DNA from: Anaerocolumna cellulosilytica
Lineage (GTDB): Bacteria; Bacillota; Clostridia; Lachnospirales; Lachnospiraceae
Direction of reading: 5' to 3'
Length of the DNA stretch: 64,000 bases
NCBI RefSeq assembly: GCF_014218335.1
Contig: NZ_AP023367.1
Location: forward strand, 449,001 to 513,000
In this document: piece by piece, positions 17,090 to 27,250 of the stretch
Layout: every line of letters starts with the position of its first letter
Numbering within the stretch: position 1 is the stretch's first letter
Program-made: the position numbers and the translations under genes
Notes under the pieces: model-generated
Told to the model about the DNA's origin: nothing
Database searches by the model: none
Seen by the model: only the letters and a program-made list of their open reading frames with translations

Positions 17090-18223
17090 CTAGTTCTTTA
17101 AATTAAGGAGTTTATTCTTTAGCTCTGTTTCGATGCGGTTTAATTCAAGTTCTGCTTCTTTTCTCTTTTGACGGCCTTCAGTCTGTATGCGAAGAACTTC
17201 ATCAAGTGTGGAAATCAATGATTCGTTGGTGGTGCGAAGTGTCTCTATGTCAACAATGCCCCGTTCCGATTCCTTTGCTGTCTCAATTGTTGCCATCTTA
17301 AGAGTTTCAGCATTTTTTCTTAACAGTTCATTTGTCATATCAGTAACTTCCCTTTGTGCTTTAGCGGCTTGGGTAGAATGGGCAACCCCAAGGGCAAGCA
17401 CCATCTGACTTTTCCAGAGTGGTATTGTATTAACCAGAGTTGACTGAATTTTCTCAGTCATTAAAGTATCATTTCCCTGTACCAGACGAATCTGCGGAGC
17501 CATCTGTATGGAAATCATTCTGGTGAGCTCTAAGTCATGGATTTTCTTTTCAAAACGGTTTATGACAGCTACAAGGTCATTTACAGCCTGTGCATCTTCC
17601 GGTAAACCGCTTAGGCTGGATTTCTCAACTAATTTAGGCAGTTCTTCTTCCTGAACTTGTACAATCTTCTTTTTACCTGCCAGAATGTACATGGACAACT
17701 CCTTGAAGTAAGTTTTATTCAGCTCATACATTTTATCCAGCATGGAAATGTCTTTAAGCATCTGAATCTGGTGTGTCTCTAAAACCTTACAAATTTTATT
17801 GATATTTGCTTCAGCTTTATCATATTTCGTTTTCATTATATTTAACTTGTTAACGTTTTTTTTGAAAAAACCAAAAATTCCTTTTTCTTCTGTATCTGCA
17901 TCAAAGTTCTTTAATTCGATTACTACATCAGAAAGCATATTCCCAACTTCCCCTAAATCTTTGGTTCTTATATTATTCAAGGCTGATTCTGAGAAATCAG
18001 CGATTTTTTTTTGGGAGCCTGCTCCATATTGGAGAATTTGCGTGGACTTTGTAAGGTCTATTTTACTGGAAAAGTCCTCTACCATTTTTATTTCTTCTGC
18101 TGTTAATGTACTTTCATCCAATTGCTGAAGCTTCTGCTTTTCCTCCGGATGCTTCAGTGTTGAGGGTTCTTTTACATCCTCTTCAAAAGGGTCAAAGGTT
18201 AAAATAGGCATTTCTCCGTTCAT
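17090..18223 (-). CDS. TelA-family protein (toxic anion resistance)
   Basis: The 377-residue protein is highly helical and matches the TelA/KlaA family: EDFSSKIDLTKSTQILQYG near residue 50, a middle with LELTRMISIQMAPQIRLVQG, and IPLWKSQMVLALG. Family members are linked to tellurite and antibiotic tolerance; the mechanism is unknown. No membrane segment is seen. ATG 18223 overlaps a run of closely spaced genes: the xpaC-like gene ends 15 bp upstream, so both form one operon transcribed leftward. Confidence 0.88.
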   Translation of the reverse strand: MNGEMPILTFDPFEEDVKEPSTLKHPEEKQKLQQLDESTLTAEEIKMVEDFSSKIDLTKSTQILQYGAGSQKKIADFSESALNNIRTKDLGEVGNMLSDVVIELKNFDADTEEKGIFGFFKKNVNKLNIMKTKYDKAEANINKICKVLETHQIQMLKDISMLDKMYELNKTYFKELSMYILAGKKKIVQVQEEELPKLVEKSSLSGLPEDAQAVNDLVAVINRFEKKIHDLELTRMISIQMAPQIRLVQGNDTLMTEKIQSTLVNTIPLWKSQMVLALGVAHSTQAAKAQREVTDMTNELLRKNAETLKMATIETAKESERGIVDIETLRTTNESLISTLDEVLRIQTEGRQKRKEAELELNRIETELKNKLLNLKN

Positions 18224-18238
18224 TCATTAATCCTCCGT

Positions 18239-19576
18239 TTAATCATTCGATACAAAATCTTTTTGTGTCAGACCTTCCTGCGCAAGAAGGGTTTCCAATA
18301 CAGATATATCACTGGAAACGTCCATTGTTACATCTTCATAAAGGCTGTCCAACAAATTCTCAAAAGCATGATTTATAGTAGTAAGTGTTTCTTCAATCTC
18401 GTTCTTAGTGTTTGATATATTATCGCCCTGTACAGATAATATATCAAATTCTTTATAGGCATTTACCAGCTTTAGAGTGGTAGGAAGATAATAATCCATA
18501 AATTTCTTTATATCTGCTAACTGGCTGGGATGCTGCTCTATATAAAGAAAAATTTTGCCTACGACTTCTTCGAGACGGTCTAATTTTCTAGATACTTCTT
18601 CACCGGGAATTGCATCATTAGCATCTCTAATCTGCTGTATACAAGCTCTGCCGGCTTCGATGGCGTTTCTTACTTCTTGAGTATAGGAAGCGGTAGAATC
18701 TGCTTGTTCGTCCGTATGTTCTTTTAGATTGCTTTGTATTTCCTGCATACGAACGTTTTTTATTAGTTCCTTATATTGCTTATAGCTTTCATGATTTAAC
18801 ATAATACAGGTTTCTTGTTCATCAAATCTTCCTTCCGGAAACATGCCGATAGTAACCATCTTACGTAAATCCTTAATCACATACTTACGCTTAAGCCCCA
18901 GTGCAGAGGAAAGGTCATTTATAGAATAATAAGAGTGGCTCTTAATAAAATCCATATAACGGTAAAATCGTCGCAGCCTTTTTCTTAGAAAACTGCCTCT
19001 GGCTAACAAGATGCCGCTGATAAAAAAGAAGGGCAACAAGGAAAGAGAAATGGTTAACAGATTTAGTCCACCTGCCAGAAGCCAAATTAAAGCCAGAATA
19101 AAGGCTCCAGTACCAAAAAGGCTCATTCCGATACTTCCAAAAATCGTGTAGAGAATACTGGCAGTTTTTCCTACCGGTACATAGGGGTATGGCTGCTTTT
19201 GATTTGCCATCGGTGTATGTGTGTATTTTGACCAAGTTGAAGGCTTATAGGCTTCGTATTGTTTCTTTCTTTTGTAGTTCATATCAGGGTTTGATTTATC
19301 CTCAGCAGCTTTGCTATAATGCCGCCCTTTATAAGATTCTCTGTTCTTATGATTGGGTTTGTTCTGCTTATCTTCATGTATAGAATCATCCGAGTGCCCT
19401 GACTTACCTCTATACCTGACATACTCTGAATTAAGAGAACTCTTAACTTCCTCTAATGCACCTTTTACAGTATGACTGATATCTCTATTTAATTGATGAA
19501 AGTCCCGACTATTCACTGCATTCTGGACTATATCTTTTATTTCATCTCCCAAATCAGTGAAATTCTTTCTGTTCAT
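18239..19576 (-). CDS. xpaC: XpaC-like membrane protein
   Basis: The 445-residue protein has a charged N-terminal 110 residues, two membrane helices at about 130-185 (LFGTGAFILALIWLLAGGL, LLPFFFISGILLA), then a cytoplasmic helical part beginning with YRYMDFIKSHSYYSIND, as in the XpaC (5-bromo-4-chloroindolyl phosphate hydrolysis) family. XpaC and TelA genes are usually paired, as here. The true role is unknown; a membrane stress or envelope function is inferred from the pair. Confidence 0.82.
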   Translation of the reverse strand: MNRKNFTDLGDEIKDIVQNAVNSRDFHQLNRDISHTVKGALEEVKSSLNSEYVRYRGKSGHSDDSIHEDKQNKPNHKNRESYKGRHYSKAAEDKSNPDMNYKRKKQYEAYKPSTWSKYTHTPMANQKQPYPYVPVGKTASILYTIFGSIGMSLFGTGAFILALIWLLAGGLNLLTISLSLLPFFFISGILLARGSFLRKRLRRFYRYMDFIKSHSYYSINDLSSALGLKRKYVIKDLRKMVTIGMFPEGRFDEQETCIMLNHESYKQYKELIKNVRMQEIQSNLKEHTDEQADSTASYTQEVRNAIEAGRACIQQIRDANDAIPGEEVSRKLDRLEEVVGKIFLYIEQHPSQLADIKKFMDYYLPTTLKLVNAYKEFDILSVQGDNISNTKNEIEETLTTINHAFENLLDSLYEDVTMDVSSDISVLETLLAQEGLTQKDFVSND

Positions 19577-19776
19577 TAAAGTTCCTCCACTATGTTGCTT
19601 TAACCGATAACTAGCTTTATTATATCTTATTTTTTATGAATTAACAATTTAAATTATGATTGCAATATGATTAAATAGTTAATCATATTATAATACTTGT
19701 TGGTGATAAAAGGAATATGAATCATCCTTCAATAAGAATAACCATATTATTGCTGCTTTACAAGCGGTGAAAAATA

Positions 19777-19812
19777 AATACCCTTGCAACTCATAACTTG
19801 CAAGGGTATTTT
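19777..19812. terminator. Bidirectional terminator
   Basis: AATACCCTTGCAA (19777-19789) pairs with TTGCAAGGGTATT (19798-19810); T runs lie on both sides. It lies behind the LacI-type gene, which reads leftward. No gene lies between 19577 and 19868. Confidence 0.75.
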
Positions 19813-19868
19813 GGTTCAAAAATGTAAATTACTATATAGGTGTATGTTGTTAAAACTATTTGCTTCTC

Positions 19869-20888
19869 TTACAGTATTTTTTGAACACTCTGACGAACTT
19901 CCAATTGTACATCAAGAGTAATATTTTGTGAAGGGATTTCAACTTGATTCATTGCATCTAATAATAATTCCACGGCAGAATCTGCTTTCTTTTTAACATC
20001 CTGTGATACAGTAGTCAATTTTGGGGTTACGAATGAACACAAATCCAGGTTATCAAAACCGATAACAGACAAGTCATTGGGAACAATGCAGCCATTGAGT
20101 TTTGCACCTTCTATGATACCCAGGGCAAGTAAGTCAGCAGCGGCAAACACTGCTGTTACATCATATCTATGGTTTGCCAGGTCGCGGCCAATATGAATTC
20201 CGTCCTCATAGCGGGTAAAGGTTTGAATCAGATTCTGTTCGTTATATAGTATTCCGGATTCCCTTAAAGCATTGCGATATCCCTGATAACGCTGGCTTAC
20301 AATAGCATTGTTTTCACTGTAACATCCGGAAAAAGCAATTCTTTGGTGTCCGTTGGCAATCAGATATTTGGTAGCAATGTATCCGCCTTTATAATCATCA
20401 ACACCAACCGTAATAGCCTTTGGATTGGTTTTATTATAGCTGTCAATAAAAACAATGGGGCATTTACTATTCTTTAGTATTATGTTCATTGCATCTTCTG
20501 TCTGTTGTGATATAAATATTGCTCCGTCTACATTCCAGTTCTGCAAAATGGTGGATACGTTCTCAGCTGTCTCAACTGACCTAATAATTGCATAATAACC
20601 GGATTGACGAATCAGGGCTTCCAGTTCCCCGAATAATTCACTGATATAGGGATCTTTAAAATGATTCTGGCCTGCTTCGTATGTATTGATAAATACTGCA
20701 ATCAGCTTGGAAGATTTTTGGGATAGGCTCCTTGCACTAAGATTTGGTACATAATTATATTTTTTAACCAGTTCTTGTATTAAGGTTATGGTCTGGCTTG
20801 ATACTTTGGAATGTTTTCCGTTGATGACATTGGATACAGTCATAATACTAACACCAGCCTCTTTGGCGATATCTTTTAAAGTAGCCAT
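19869..20888 (-). CDS. LacI-family repressor of the alpha-glucan regulon
   Basis: Residues 1-55 are the LacI helix-turn-helix and hinge (TLKDIAKEAGVSIMTVSNVI, SARSLSQKSS). The rest is a periplasmic-binding-like sensor domain (AVFAAADLLALGI, SVIGFDNLDLCSF). I choose ATG 20888 with GAGGG ahead; a TTG just before it is unlikely. It diverges from the sugar transport operon, and TTTAACG-type operators lie before both. It most likely represses the transport operon until an alpha-glucan sugar binds; the ligand is inferred from the neighbours. Confidence 0.9.
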   Translation of the reverse strand: MATLKDIAKEAGVSIMTVSNVINGKHSKVSSQTITLIQELVKKYNYVPNLSARSLSQKSSKLIAVFINTYEAGQNHFKDPYISELFGELEALIRQSGYYAIIRSVETAENVSTILQNWNVDGAIFISQQTEDAMNIILKNSKCPIVFIDSYNKTNPKAITVGVDDYKGGYIATKYLIANGHQRIAFSGCYSENNAIVSQRYQGYRNALRESGILYNEQNLIQTFTRYEDGIHIGRDLANHRYDVTAVFAAADLLALGIIEGAKLNGCIVPNDLSVIGFDNLDLCSFVTPKLTTVSQDVKKKADSAVELLLDAMNQVEIPSQNITLDVQLEVRQSVQKIL

Positions 20889-20915
20889 CAATTGTTCCCT
20901 CTCATTTGTTTTATT

Positions 20916-20960
20916 GGTTTAACGATAAAATAGAGAATGTATTATATTTATCGTTAAACC
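20916..20960. promoter_or_regulatory. Paired inverted LacI-type operators
   Basis: GGTTTAACGATAAA (20916-20929) and its exact reverse complement TTTATCGTTAAACC (20947-20960) flank 17 bp just upstream of the repressor gene. They share the TTTAACG core with the palindrome at 21100. A weaker related site (GTTTAAACTAAGTTTAAC, from 20981) lies next to them. They probably serve autoregulation. Confidence 0.65.
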
Positions 20961-21060
20961 TTTCTTTGTTAAAAATATTGGTTTAAACTAAGTTTAACAT
21001 GTTTAAAATGGAATATCAATTAACATATTCACCAAAAATTAGAGAGATTGCAAAAATAAA

Positions 21061-21111
21061 TTGACAAATATTTGAATAAGTATTATATTATAAGCATAGT
21101 TTAACGTTAAA
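21061..21111 (+). promoter_or_regulatory. Promoter with overlapping LacI-type operator
   Basis: TTGACA (21061-21066), 17 bp, then TATATT (21084-21089) form a sigma-A promoter. The perfect palindrome TTTAACGTTAAA (21100-21111) covers the transcription start region, so a bound repressor would block initiation. Confidence 0.8.
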
Positions 21112-21145
21112 TTAAAGGAATGGATTGATTTAGGAGGAATGGTTG

Positions 21146-22864
21146 ATGAAAAGAAAATTATATCAAAAGTGTTTTGCATTGACTGCTGTATTTTGCCTAA
21201 CTATGGGTTTGCTAGGCGGGTGTGCACCAAAAACAGAAACTACCACCAAGAATACACCTAAGGATTCTACATCAGATGTATCAGAACAATGGAACCTGGC
21301 AAAAACAACACCGGATGCACCTTATCCGGAAGAAGTTACTTATACTATTGGTTTACAGGTAAATGCAAATGTTACATTTCCAGAAGGCAGTAATGACACC
21401 GCAGAAAATAACGGGTATACAAGGTTATATAAAAATAAATTAAATATTCAGAATAAGAATATATTTGAAGCTGTCGACGGTGAGGATTATGAACAGAAAG
21501 TATCCATGGCTATTACAACGGGTGAAATCCCGGATATTATGAGTGTTGATTACAAAACCTTAAAGGAATTAATCGACAATGATATGATTGAAGACCTTAC
21601 AGAAAGCTATAACAATTGTGCCAGTGACTTAATGAAGGAGATTTATGCATCCAATGATAATAAATCTCTGGAAATGGCAACTTTTGATGGAAAGCTGTAT
21701 GCCATCCCGGTGACTTCCATATCAGCAGGACAGGAGATGTTATGGTTAAGGGGTGACTGGATGGATAAATTAAATCTAAAGGAACCTGAGACAATCGCGG
21801 ATATAGAGCATATATTACAAGAATTCGTAGAAAAAGACCCGGGCAATAACGGAGCCGGTAAGACCGTAGGTCTTGTGCTTAATCCGGATATCTATTATGG
21901 AGGATATGCTCAGGCTTATCAGGCAAATAATATTTTTACATACTTTGGAGCTTATCCTGAACAATGGGTAGCGGATAAGGACGGAAATGCAGTATATGGT
22001 TCGGTACAGCCTGAAATGAAAAGAGGCTTAGAGGTACTTGCTGACTGGTATAAGAAAGGTTTGATTGACCAGCAGGTTGCAATTAGAAATTTCGATGATA
22101 TAACTGCATTAGTAACTTCAGGACAATGCGGAGCCTTATTCTGCGGCTGGTGGGCGCCGTATACCCTGGAATCCTCTTATGCTTTAAATAATGAGGTGGA
22201 TTGGAGATCATATATTGTTCCTGCCGGTGAAGACGGTAAAGTGACAATGTTTGCAGGGGATCCCAATCAGCACTATAAAGTGGTAAGAAAAGGTTATGAA
22301 CACCCGGAAGTGTTAGTTAAGGCGGTAAATGTTTCTCTTAATTATAATCAGGGAACATCTTCTTATACGGATACCAGCGATATTGCAAAAGAATATCTGG
22401 ATTATGTCAATCATGCTTATGGTGTAGACCCAATCGGAGGTTTTGATTACTATAATGCTGCAGCACTTGCTTATGAGCACATTAATGAAGCGATTGAAGG
22501 AAAAAGAGATCCGCAAAATATGATTATGTATGAAAATACACTATACCAATCCTGCCAGAAATATTTAGATGCCATTGCAAAAGGTGAAAAAGCGGATTCA
22601 ACTGATTGGTTAAATTATAATGCACGAATGGTTTCCAGCAAGCTTATGTATGAGACACCGGTCAATGTAGTACAGCCTGTCTTCTTTGACCAGACGGACT
22701 CCATGCCTCTTAAGTGGTCAACTCTTCAGAAGATGGAGCGAGAGGCTATGTTAAAAATCCTTACAAATGAAAAAAGTGTTGATTATTTTGATGCTTTCGT
22801 AGATGAATGGATAAAAGCCGGGGGAGAACAGATTACGAAAGAAGTGAACGAAGCAATCAAGTAA
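21146..22864 (+). CDS. Sugar ABC transporter substrate-binding lipoprotein
   Basis: A signal peptide ends in the lipobox LLGGC (about residue 24), followed by a Thr/Lys-rich spacer. The remaining 540 residues fit the large CUT1-type binding proteins (LplA/YtcQ-like). ATG 21146 follows AGGAGG with good spacing. It begins the operon under the LacI-controlled promoter. The neighbouring glucosidases suggest maltodextrin or cyclodextrin as ligand. Confidence 0.9.
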   Translation: MKRKLYQKCFALTAVFCLTMGLLGGCAPKTETTTKNTPKDSTSDVSEQWNLAKTTPDAPYPEEVTYTIGLQVNANVTFPEGSNDTAENNGYTRLYKNKLNIQNKNIFEAVDGEDYEQKVSMAITTGEIPDIMSVDYKTLKELIDNDMIEDLTESYNNCASDLMKEIYASNDNKSLEMATFDGKLYAIPVTSISAGQEMLWLRGDWMDKLNLKEPETIADIEHILQEFVEKDPGNNGAGKTVGLVLNPDIYYGGYAQAYQANNIFTYFGAYPEQWVADKDGNAVYGSVQPEMKRGLEVLADWYKKGLIDQQVAIRNFDDITALVTSGQCGALFCGWWAPYTLESSYALNNEVDWRSYIVPAGEDGKVTMFAGDPNQHYKVVRKGYEHPEVLVKAVNVSLNYNQGTSSYTDTSDIAKEYLDYVNHAYGVDPIGGFDYYNAAALAYEHINEAIEGKRDPQNMIMYENTLYQSCQKYLDAIAKGEKADSTDWLNYNARMVSSKLMYETPVNVVQPVFFDQTDSMPLKWSTLQKMEREAMLKILTNEKSVDYFDAFVDEWIKAGGEQITKEVNEAIK

Positions 22865-22886
22865 ACAGTTATACCTGTAGAGTCTT

Positions 22887-22918
22887 GGCATACAGGAATC
22901 GGACGGTTTCTGTATGCC
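22887..22918 (+). promoter_or_regulatory. Intercistronic hairpin
   Basis: GGCATACAG (22887-22895) pairs with CTGTATGCC (22910-22918) and no T run follows. Hairpins here commonly protect the 3' end of the binding-protein message, giving more binding protein than permease. Function inferred. Confidence 0.6.
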
Positions 22919-22940
22919 ATATTGAAATAAAGGTGGATAG

Positions 22941-23837
22941 ATGCAGATGCGCAAGCCAAAAAAACAATTATATTATCATGTCATGATGCTTCCGGGAATG
23001 ATATTTTTAGCAATTTTCTCTTTTGTTCCAATGTTTGGTATTATAATGGCCTTCCAGAATTACATTCCTGCGAAGGGCATTTTAAACTCCAAGTGGGTCA
23101 ATTTTGACAATTTTAAGTTTATATTTACCATACCAGATAGTAAGCAGATATTCTTTAATACAATTACTATCGCTTTAGGTAAGATGATACTGGGAGTTAT
23201 CGTTCCTGTTTGTTTTGCTTTACTGTTAAATGAGATTAGAAGAAAAGCATTTAAAAAGACGATACAGACCATTGTCTATCTGCCTCATTTCTTATCATGG
23301 GTAGTATTAGCCTCTGTTGTACAGTACATTTTCTCTTATGAAGGACCAATCAACTCCATATTATCGGCGTTGCAGATTAGTCCTATTATGTTTATGGGAA
23401 GTAATACCTGGTTTCGCCCGATTATGATTTTGACGGAAACCTGGAAAGAATTCGGTTATGGTTCTATTATATATCTTGCTGCACTGACAGGTATTGATCC
23501 CGGCCTATATGAGGCAGCAGCAATTGATGGAGCAAACCGTTTTAAAAGGCTGCTGCACATTACATTACCAGGTATCCTGCCAATTATCTTAATTATGACT
23601 ACTATGAGTCTTCCGAATATATTAAGTGCGGGCTTTGACCAGATATTTAATTTATACAACCCCTTGGTATATGAGTCGGGAGACATTATTGATACATATG
23701 TATACCGGGTAGGTATGCTGCAAAGACAGTACAGCCTTGCTACAGCAGTTGGTCTTATAAAGTCGGTGGCGGGTGCGATTTTAATTGCTACTGCGAATAA
23801 ACTAGTAACTACATTTTCTGACCGCAGAATGTTTTAG
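22941..23837 (+). CDS. Sugar ABC transporter permease (LplB/YteP type)
   Basis: The 298-residue membrane protein has six predicted helices and the permease EAA loop (LYEAAAIDGANRFKRLLHIT, then LPGILP). Start ATG 22941 follows AAAGGTGG. It pairs with the next permease. It contacts an ATPase through the EAA loop, but no ATPase gene is in this operon. Confidence 0.9.
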   Translation: MQMRKPKKQLYYHVMMLPGMIFLAIFSFVPMFGIIMAFQNYIPAKGILNSKWVNFDNFKFIFTIPDSKQIFFNTITIALGKMILGVIVPVCFALLLNEIRRKAFKKTIQTIVYLPHFLSWVVLASVVQYIFSYEGPINSILSALQISPIMFMGSNTWFRPIMILTETWKEFGYGSIIYLAALTGIDPGLYEAAAIDGANRFKRLLHITLPGILPIILIMTTMSLPNILSAGFDQIFNLYNPLVYESGDIIDTYVYRVGMLQRQYSLATAVGLIKSVAGAILIATANKLVTTFSDRRMF

Positions 23838-23867
23838 AATAAATAGGATGGGAGCTAGGTAAAAAAA

Positions 23868-24776
23868 TTGAAAGGCATGGGTTTTAAAATGCAGATTCAG
23901 AAAAGAAAAAAACTATATATCTCAGATGTTATGATATATTTGACTGCAGTATTGCTAATGCTGTTATGTCTGCTTCCGCTTTTGAATGTTGTAGCCACAT
24001 CCTTTAGCAGCAGTGCTGCGGCAACAGCAGGAAAAGTCGGTATTTTACCGGTAGGTTTTACATTAAATGCGTACCGGAAGATTCTCGATGACCAACAGTT
24101 TTGGAGATCCTTTATGATATCGGTAATACGTGTAGTACTGGGAACTATCTTAAATCTTGTGTTGGTAATCACTATGGCATATCCCTTATCAAAAAGTAGA
24201 AGAGAATTCCATTCACAGGGAATTTATATCAAATTTGTTTTATTTGCCATGTTATTTAACGGGGGGATGGTACCATTATTTATGGTAGTAAATAAACTTG
24301 GATTATTAAATTCCATCTGGGCATTAATACTCCCGGGAGCAGTTGGTGTAGGAAATGTTATCTTGCTGATGAATTTTTTTCGGAGTGTACCAAAATCCCT
24401 GGAAGAAGCAGCAGAAATTGACGGAGCTAATCCGCTGCAAATCTTAATTAACATTTTTTTACCTGCTTCTAAACCTTGTCTTGCAACCATATGTTTATTT
24501 AGTATTGTAGGACATTGGAATGATTATTTTAGTGGAATATTATATATTTCCAAAACCTCAAATTATCCTTTGCAAACATACATTCAGTTAATATCAGCCG
24601 CCTTTGACTTATCCAAGGTAACGGATATTGAGAAGTTAAAACAATATCTATCAATATCAACAAGAACACTTAACTCTGCCAAAATTGTTATTTCTGTTAT
24701 TCCTTTATTAATTATTTATCCGGCATTGCAGAAGTATTTTACAACAGGTCTTGTTGTAGGAGCAGTGAAAGAATAA
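23868..24776 (+). CDS. Sugar ABC transporter permease (YtcP/AraQ type)
   Basis: The 302-residue second permease has an EAA loop (LEEAAEIDGANPLQILINIF) and the C-terminal signature KYFTTGLVVGAVKE usual for YtcP-like proteins. TTG 23868 is the track-length start; ATG 23889 is an equally plausible start because neither has an ideal ribosome binding site. Co-transcribed with the gene before it. Confidence 0.88.
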   Translation: MKGMGFKMQIQKRKKLYISDVMIYLTAVLLMLLCLLPLLNVVATSFSSSAAATAGKVGILPVGFTLNAYRKILDDQQFWRSFMISVIRVVLGTILNLVLVITMAYPLSKSRREFHSQGIYIKFVLFAMLFNGGMVPLFMVVNKLGLLNSIWALILPGAVGVGNVILLMNFFRSVPKSLEEAAEIDGANPLQILINIFLPASKPCLATICLFSIVGHWNDYFSGILYISKTSNYPLQTYIQLISAAFDLSKVTDIEKLKQYLSISTRTLNSAKIVISVIPLLIIYPALQKYFTTGLVVGAVKE

Positions 24777-24795
24777 ATAATATGGAGGAAAACTC

Positions 24796-27210
24796 ATGAA
24801 AGAGATCTATCGGATTAAGGTTTCATCCCAAAGTGATGCTGGCAGTATAATTCAAGGCAAGAATTATCGTATTACTGTATTAACAGACCGTTTACTTCGA
24901 ATGGAATATAATGGGGAAGGAGAATTTGTAGATATGCCGTCACAGACGGTTTGGTTTAGAAAATTTCCCGTTGTCTCTTATGAAATGGTTGAAGATAAGA
25001 ATATAATCAGAATTCGAACGAAAAACTTGCAGCTGGAATATAAGAAAGACGAAAGTTTTTCTGCGGAATCGTTACAAATAAAAATGCTTGCTAAAAATCA
25101 TATGGTATTAGACTGTTGGCATTATGGTGATTCCATTCACACATTGAAAGGTACGGTACGGACTTTGGATGAGGTAAATGGAAGTACCCATCTTAGCGAG
25201 GGAGTGATATCACAGCAGGGATTTGCCCTGCTGGAGGACAGTAAAAGCTATCTCATTCATGAAAAGGGAGAATTACAGCCACGTCCTAAATCACATGTGG
25301 ATTGCTATTTTTTCGGATATGGACATTCCTATCAGGAGTGTATCAGAGATTTTTACCGGTTAACCGGATTGCCTCCCTTACTTCCCAGATATGCTTTGGG
25401 AAACTGGTGGAGCCGATATCATAGATATACGGATAGGGAATATAAACAATTGGTTACGACCTTTGAAGAAAAGAAGATACCGGTTTCTGTGGTAGTTATC
25501 GATATGGACTGGCATATAACAGAGGTAGAGAAGGAGTATGTAAGCGGTTGGACCGGTTATACCTGGAACAGAAAGTTGTTTCCGGTGCCTGAGGAGTTTT
25601 TAAGCTGGCTTCATGGCAGAAACCTGAAGATTACACTCAATGTCCATCCAGCGCAAGGGGTTCGCCCTTATGAAGAATGTTATGAAGAAATTGCAAAGAG
25701 CTTAGGCTATGATGTGGCTGAGAAAGAAACCGTGGTATTTGATGCGGCAAGTCCTGAATTTATAGAAGCCTACTTAAAGTATTTACATCATCCCAGGGAG
25801 GCAGAAGGAGTAGATTTCTGGTGGATTGACTGGCAGCAGGGAGAGGCAACCAAACTTCCGGGACTCGATCCATTGTGGGTTTTAAATCATTATCATTATC
25901 TAGATAATTATAAAGACAAGGTTCGTCCCATGATTTTATCCCGCTATTCAGATATAGGAAGTCACAGGTATCCCATCGGCTTTTCGGGGGATTCGGTCAT
26001 ATCCTGGGAGTCGCTTGAGTTTCAGCCCTATTTCACGGCGACGGCCTCCAACGTTGGTTACTGCTGGTGGAGTCATGATATTGGCGGGCATATGATGGGG
26101 AGTTATAGTGAAGAACTTCAGATTCGATGGCTGCAGTTCGGCGTATTTTCACCTATACTGCGTCTGCATAGTTCTGCCAGTCCGTTTAATCATAAAGAGC
26201 CCTGGAATTATACCATCGAAACGGAAACCATTATAAGTCAATATATGAGGCTGCGCCATAGGCTGATTCCATATCTGTATTCCATGAATTATAGAATACA
26301 TACGAAAGGAATTCCCTTAATACGCCCTATGTATTATCTTTATGCTGAGGAGAAAGAGGCATATCATTGTCCCAATGAATATTTTTTTGGCTCCGAATTC
26401 CTTGTACACCCTGTAACGTCTCCTATAAATGAGGAAGCAAGAGTAGCGAAAGTGAATTTTTGGTTCCCGGAGGACATCTACATTGATTATTTTACCGGTT
26501 TAATTTATCAGGGTAAACGAAGAATGAATTTATACAGGGATAAAAAAAATATACCGGTGCTAATGAAGGCAGGAGCCATTGTACCATTAGCCGTGGCGGG
26601 AGATAACATGAATGATTCTTCCAATCCGAAAACATTGGAACTCTGTATAGCTGCCGGTGCAGATGGGGAATTTGCCCTATATGAAGATGATGGTTTAACC
26701 ATGAATTATGAACAAGGGTGCTTTGCAATTACCAGAATGAGGCTGGATTATAGAAAAGCAGGAGAGTTAATGATAGAGAAACCGGAGGGAGATATGACAG
26801 TAATACCTCCTGACAGGACATATCAGGTAAGAATGAAAGGTTTTCAGGACCCTGGTAAGATTTTAATGATACGCGGTAAGGAACAACAGGAGCTTAAGTA
26901 TCAATATAACTCCCTGCAAAATGAAATTCTGACGCAGACGCTGCTGTCCGGGCAGGAATCAATACGAATAAAATTTTTATCCGGTATGCAATTAGCACAA
27001 AATTCAGTGAAAGAATTCTGCTTTCAAATATTAGACCGAGCAGAGATTGATTTTTATAAGAAAGACTTAATTTATGACTGGATTCAAAAAGATACTGTTG
27101 AAAGTGTGTTAAGTTCTATACAGACACTGCCGGTACCTGCTGAGTTGTTTGGAGCAATCAGTGAAGTGTTACTGGCGCAGAACGGTAAGGATACATATAA
27201 AAATGAATGA
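24796..27210 (+). CDS. GH31 alpha-glucosidase, cytoplasmic
   Basis: The 804-residue enzyme lacks a signal peptide. Family 31 features are the VVIDMDWH strand, nucleophile Asp345 in FWWIDWQQG, acid/base Asp399 in GFSGDS and the WWSHDIGGH segment. It would remove glucose from the non-reducing end of alpha-glucan oligosaccharides after import. TATGGAGG precedes ATG 24796. The distal domain (about 560-700) is the usual beta-sandwich. The end overlaps or abuts the next gene, indicating one operon. Confidence 0.92.
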   Translation: MKEIYRIKVSSQSDAGSIIQGKNYRITVLTDRLLRMEYNGEGEFVDMPSQTVWFRKFPVVSYEMVEDKNIIRIRTKNLQLEYKKDESFSAESLQIKMLAKNHMVLDCWHYGDSIHTLKGTVRTLDEVNGSTHLSEGVISQQGFALLEDSKSYLIHEKGELQPRPKSHVDCYFFGYGHSYQECIRDFYRLTGLPPLLPRYALGNWWSRYHRYTDREYKQLVTTFEEKKIPVSVVVIDMDWHITEVEKEYVSGWTGYTWNRKLFPVPEEFLSWLHGRNLKITLNVHPAQGVRPYEECYEEIAKSLGYDVAEKETVVFDAASPEFIEAYLKYLHHPREAEGVDFWWIDWQQGEATKLPGLDPLWVLNHYHYLDNYKDKVRPMILSRYSDIGSHRYPIGFSGDSVISWESLEFQPYFTATASNVGYCWWSHDIGGHMMGSYSEELQIRWLQFGVFSPILRLHSSASPFNHKEPWNYTIETETIISQYMRLRHRLIPYLYSMNYRIHTKGIPLIRPMYYLYAEEKEAYHCPNEYFFGSEFLVHPVTSPINEEARVAKVNFWFPEDIYIDYFTGLIYQGKRRMNLYRDKKNIPVLMKAGAIVPLAVAGDNMNDSSNPKTLELCIAAGADGEFALYEDDGLTMNYEQGCFAITRMRLDYRKAGELMIEKPEGDMTVIPPDRTYQVRMKGFQDPGKILMIRGKEQQELKYQYNSLQNEILTQTLLSGQESIRIKFLSGMQLAQNSVKEFCFQILDRAEIDFYKKDLIYDWIQKDTVESVLSSIQTLPVPAELFGAISEVLLAQNGKDTYKNE

Positions 27211-27250
27211 CTGCAAAAGTTTATTCATTATGAAGACAGGGGGAGATAAC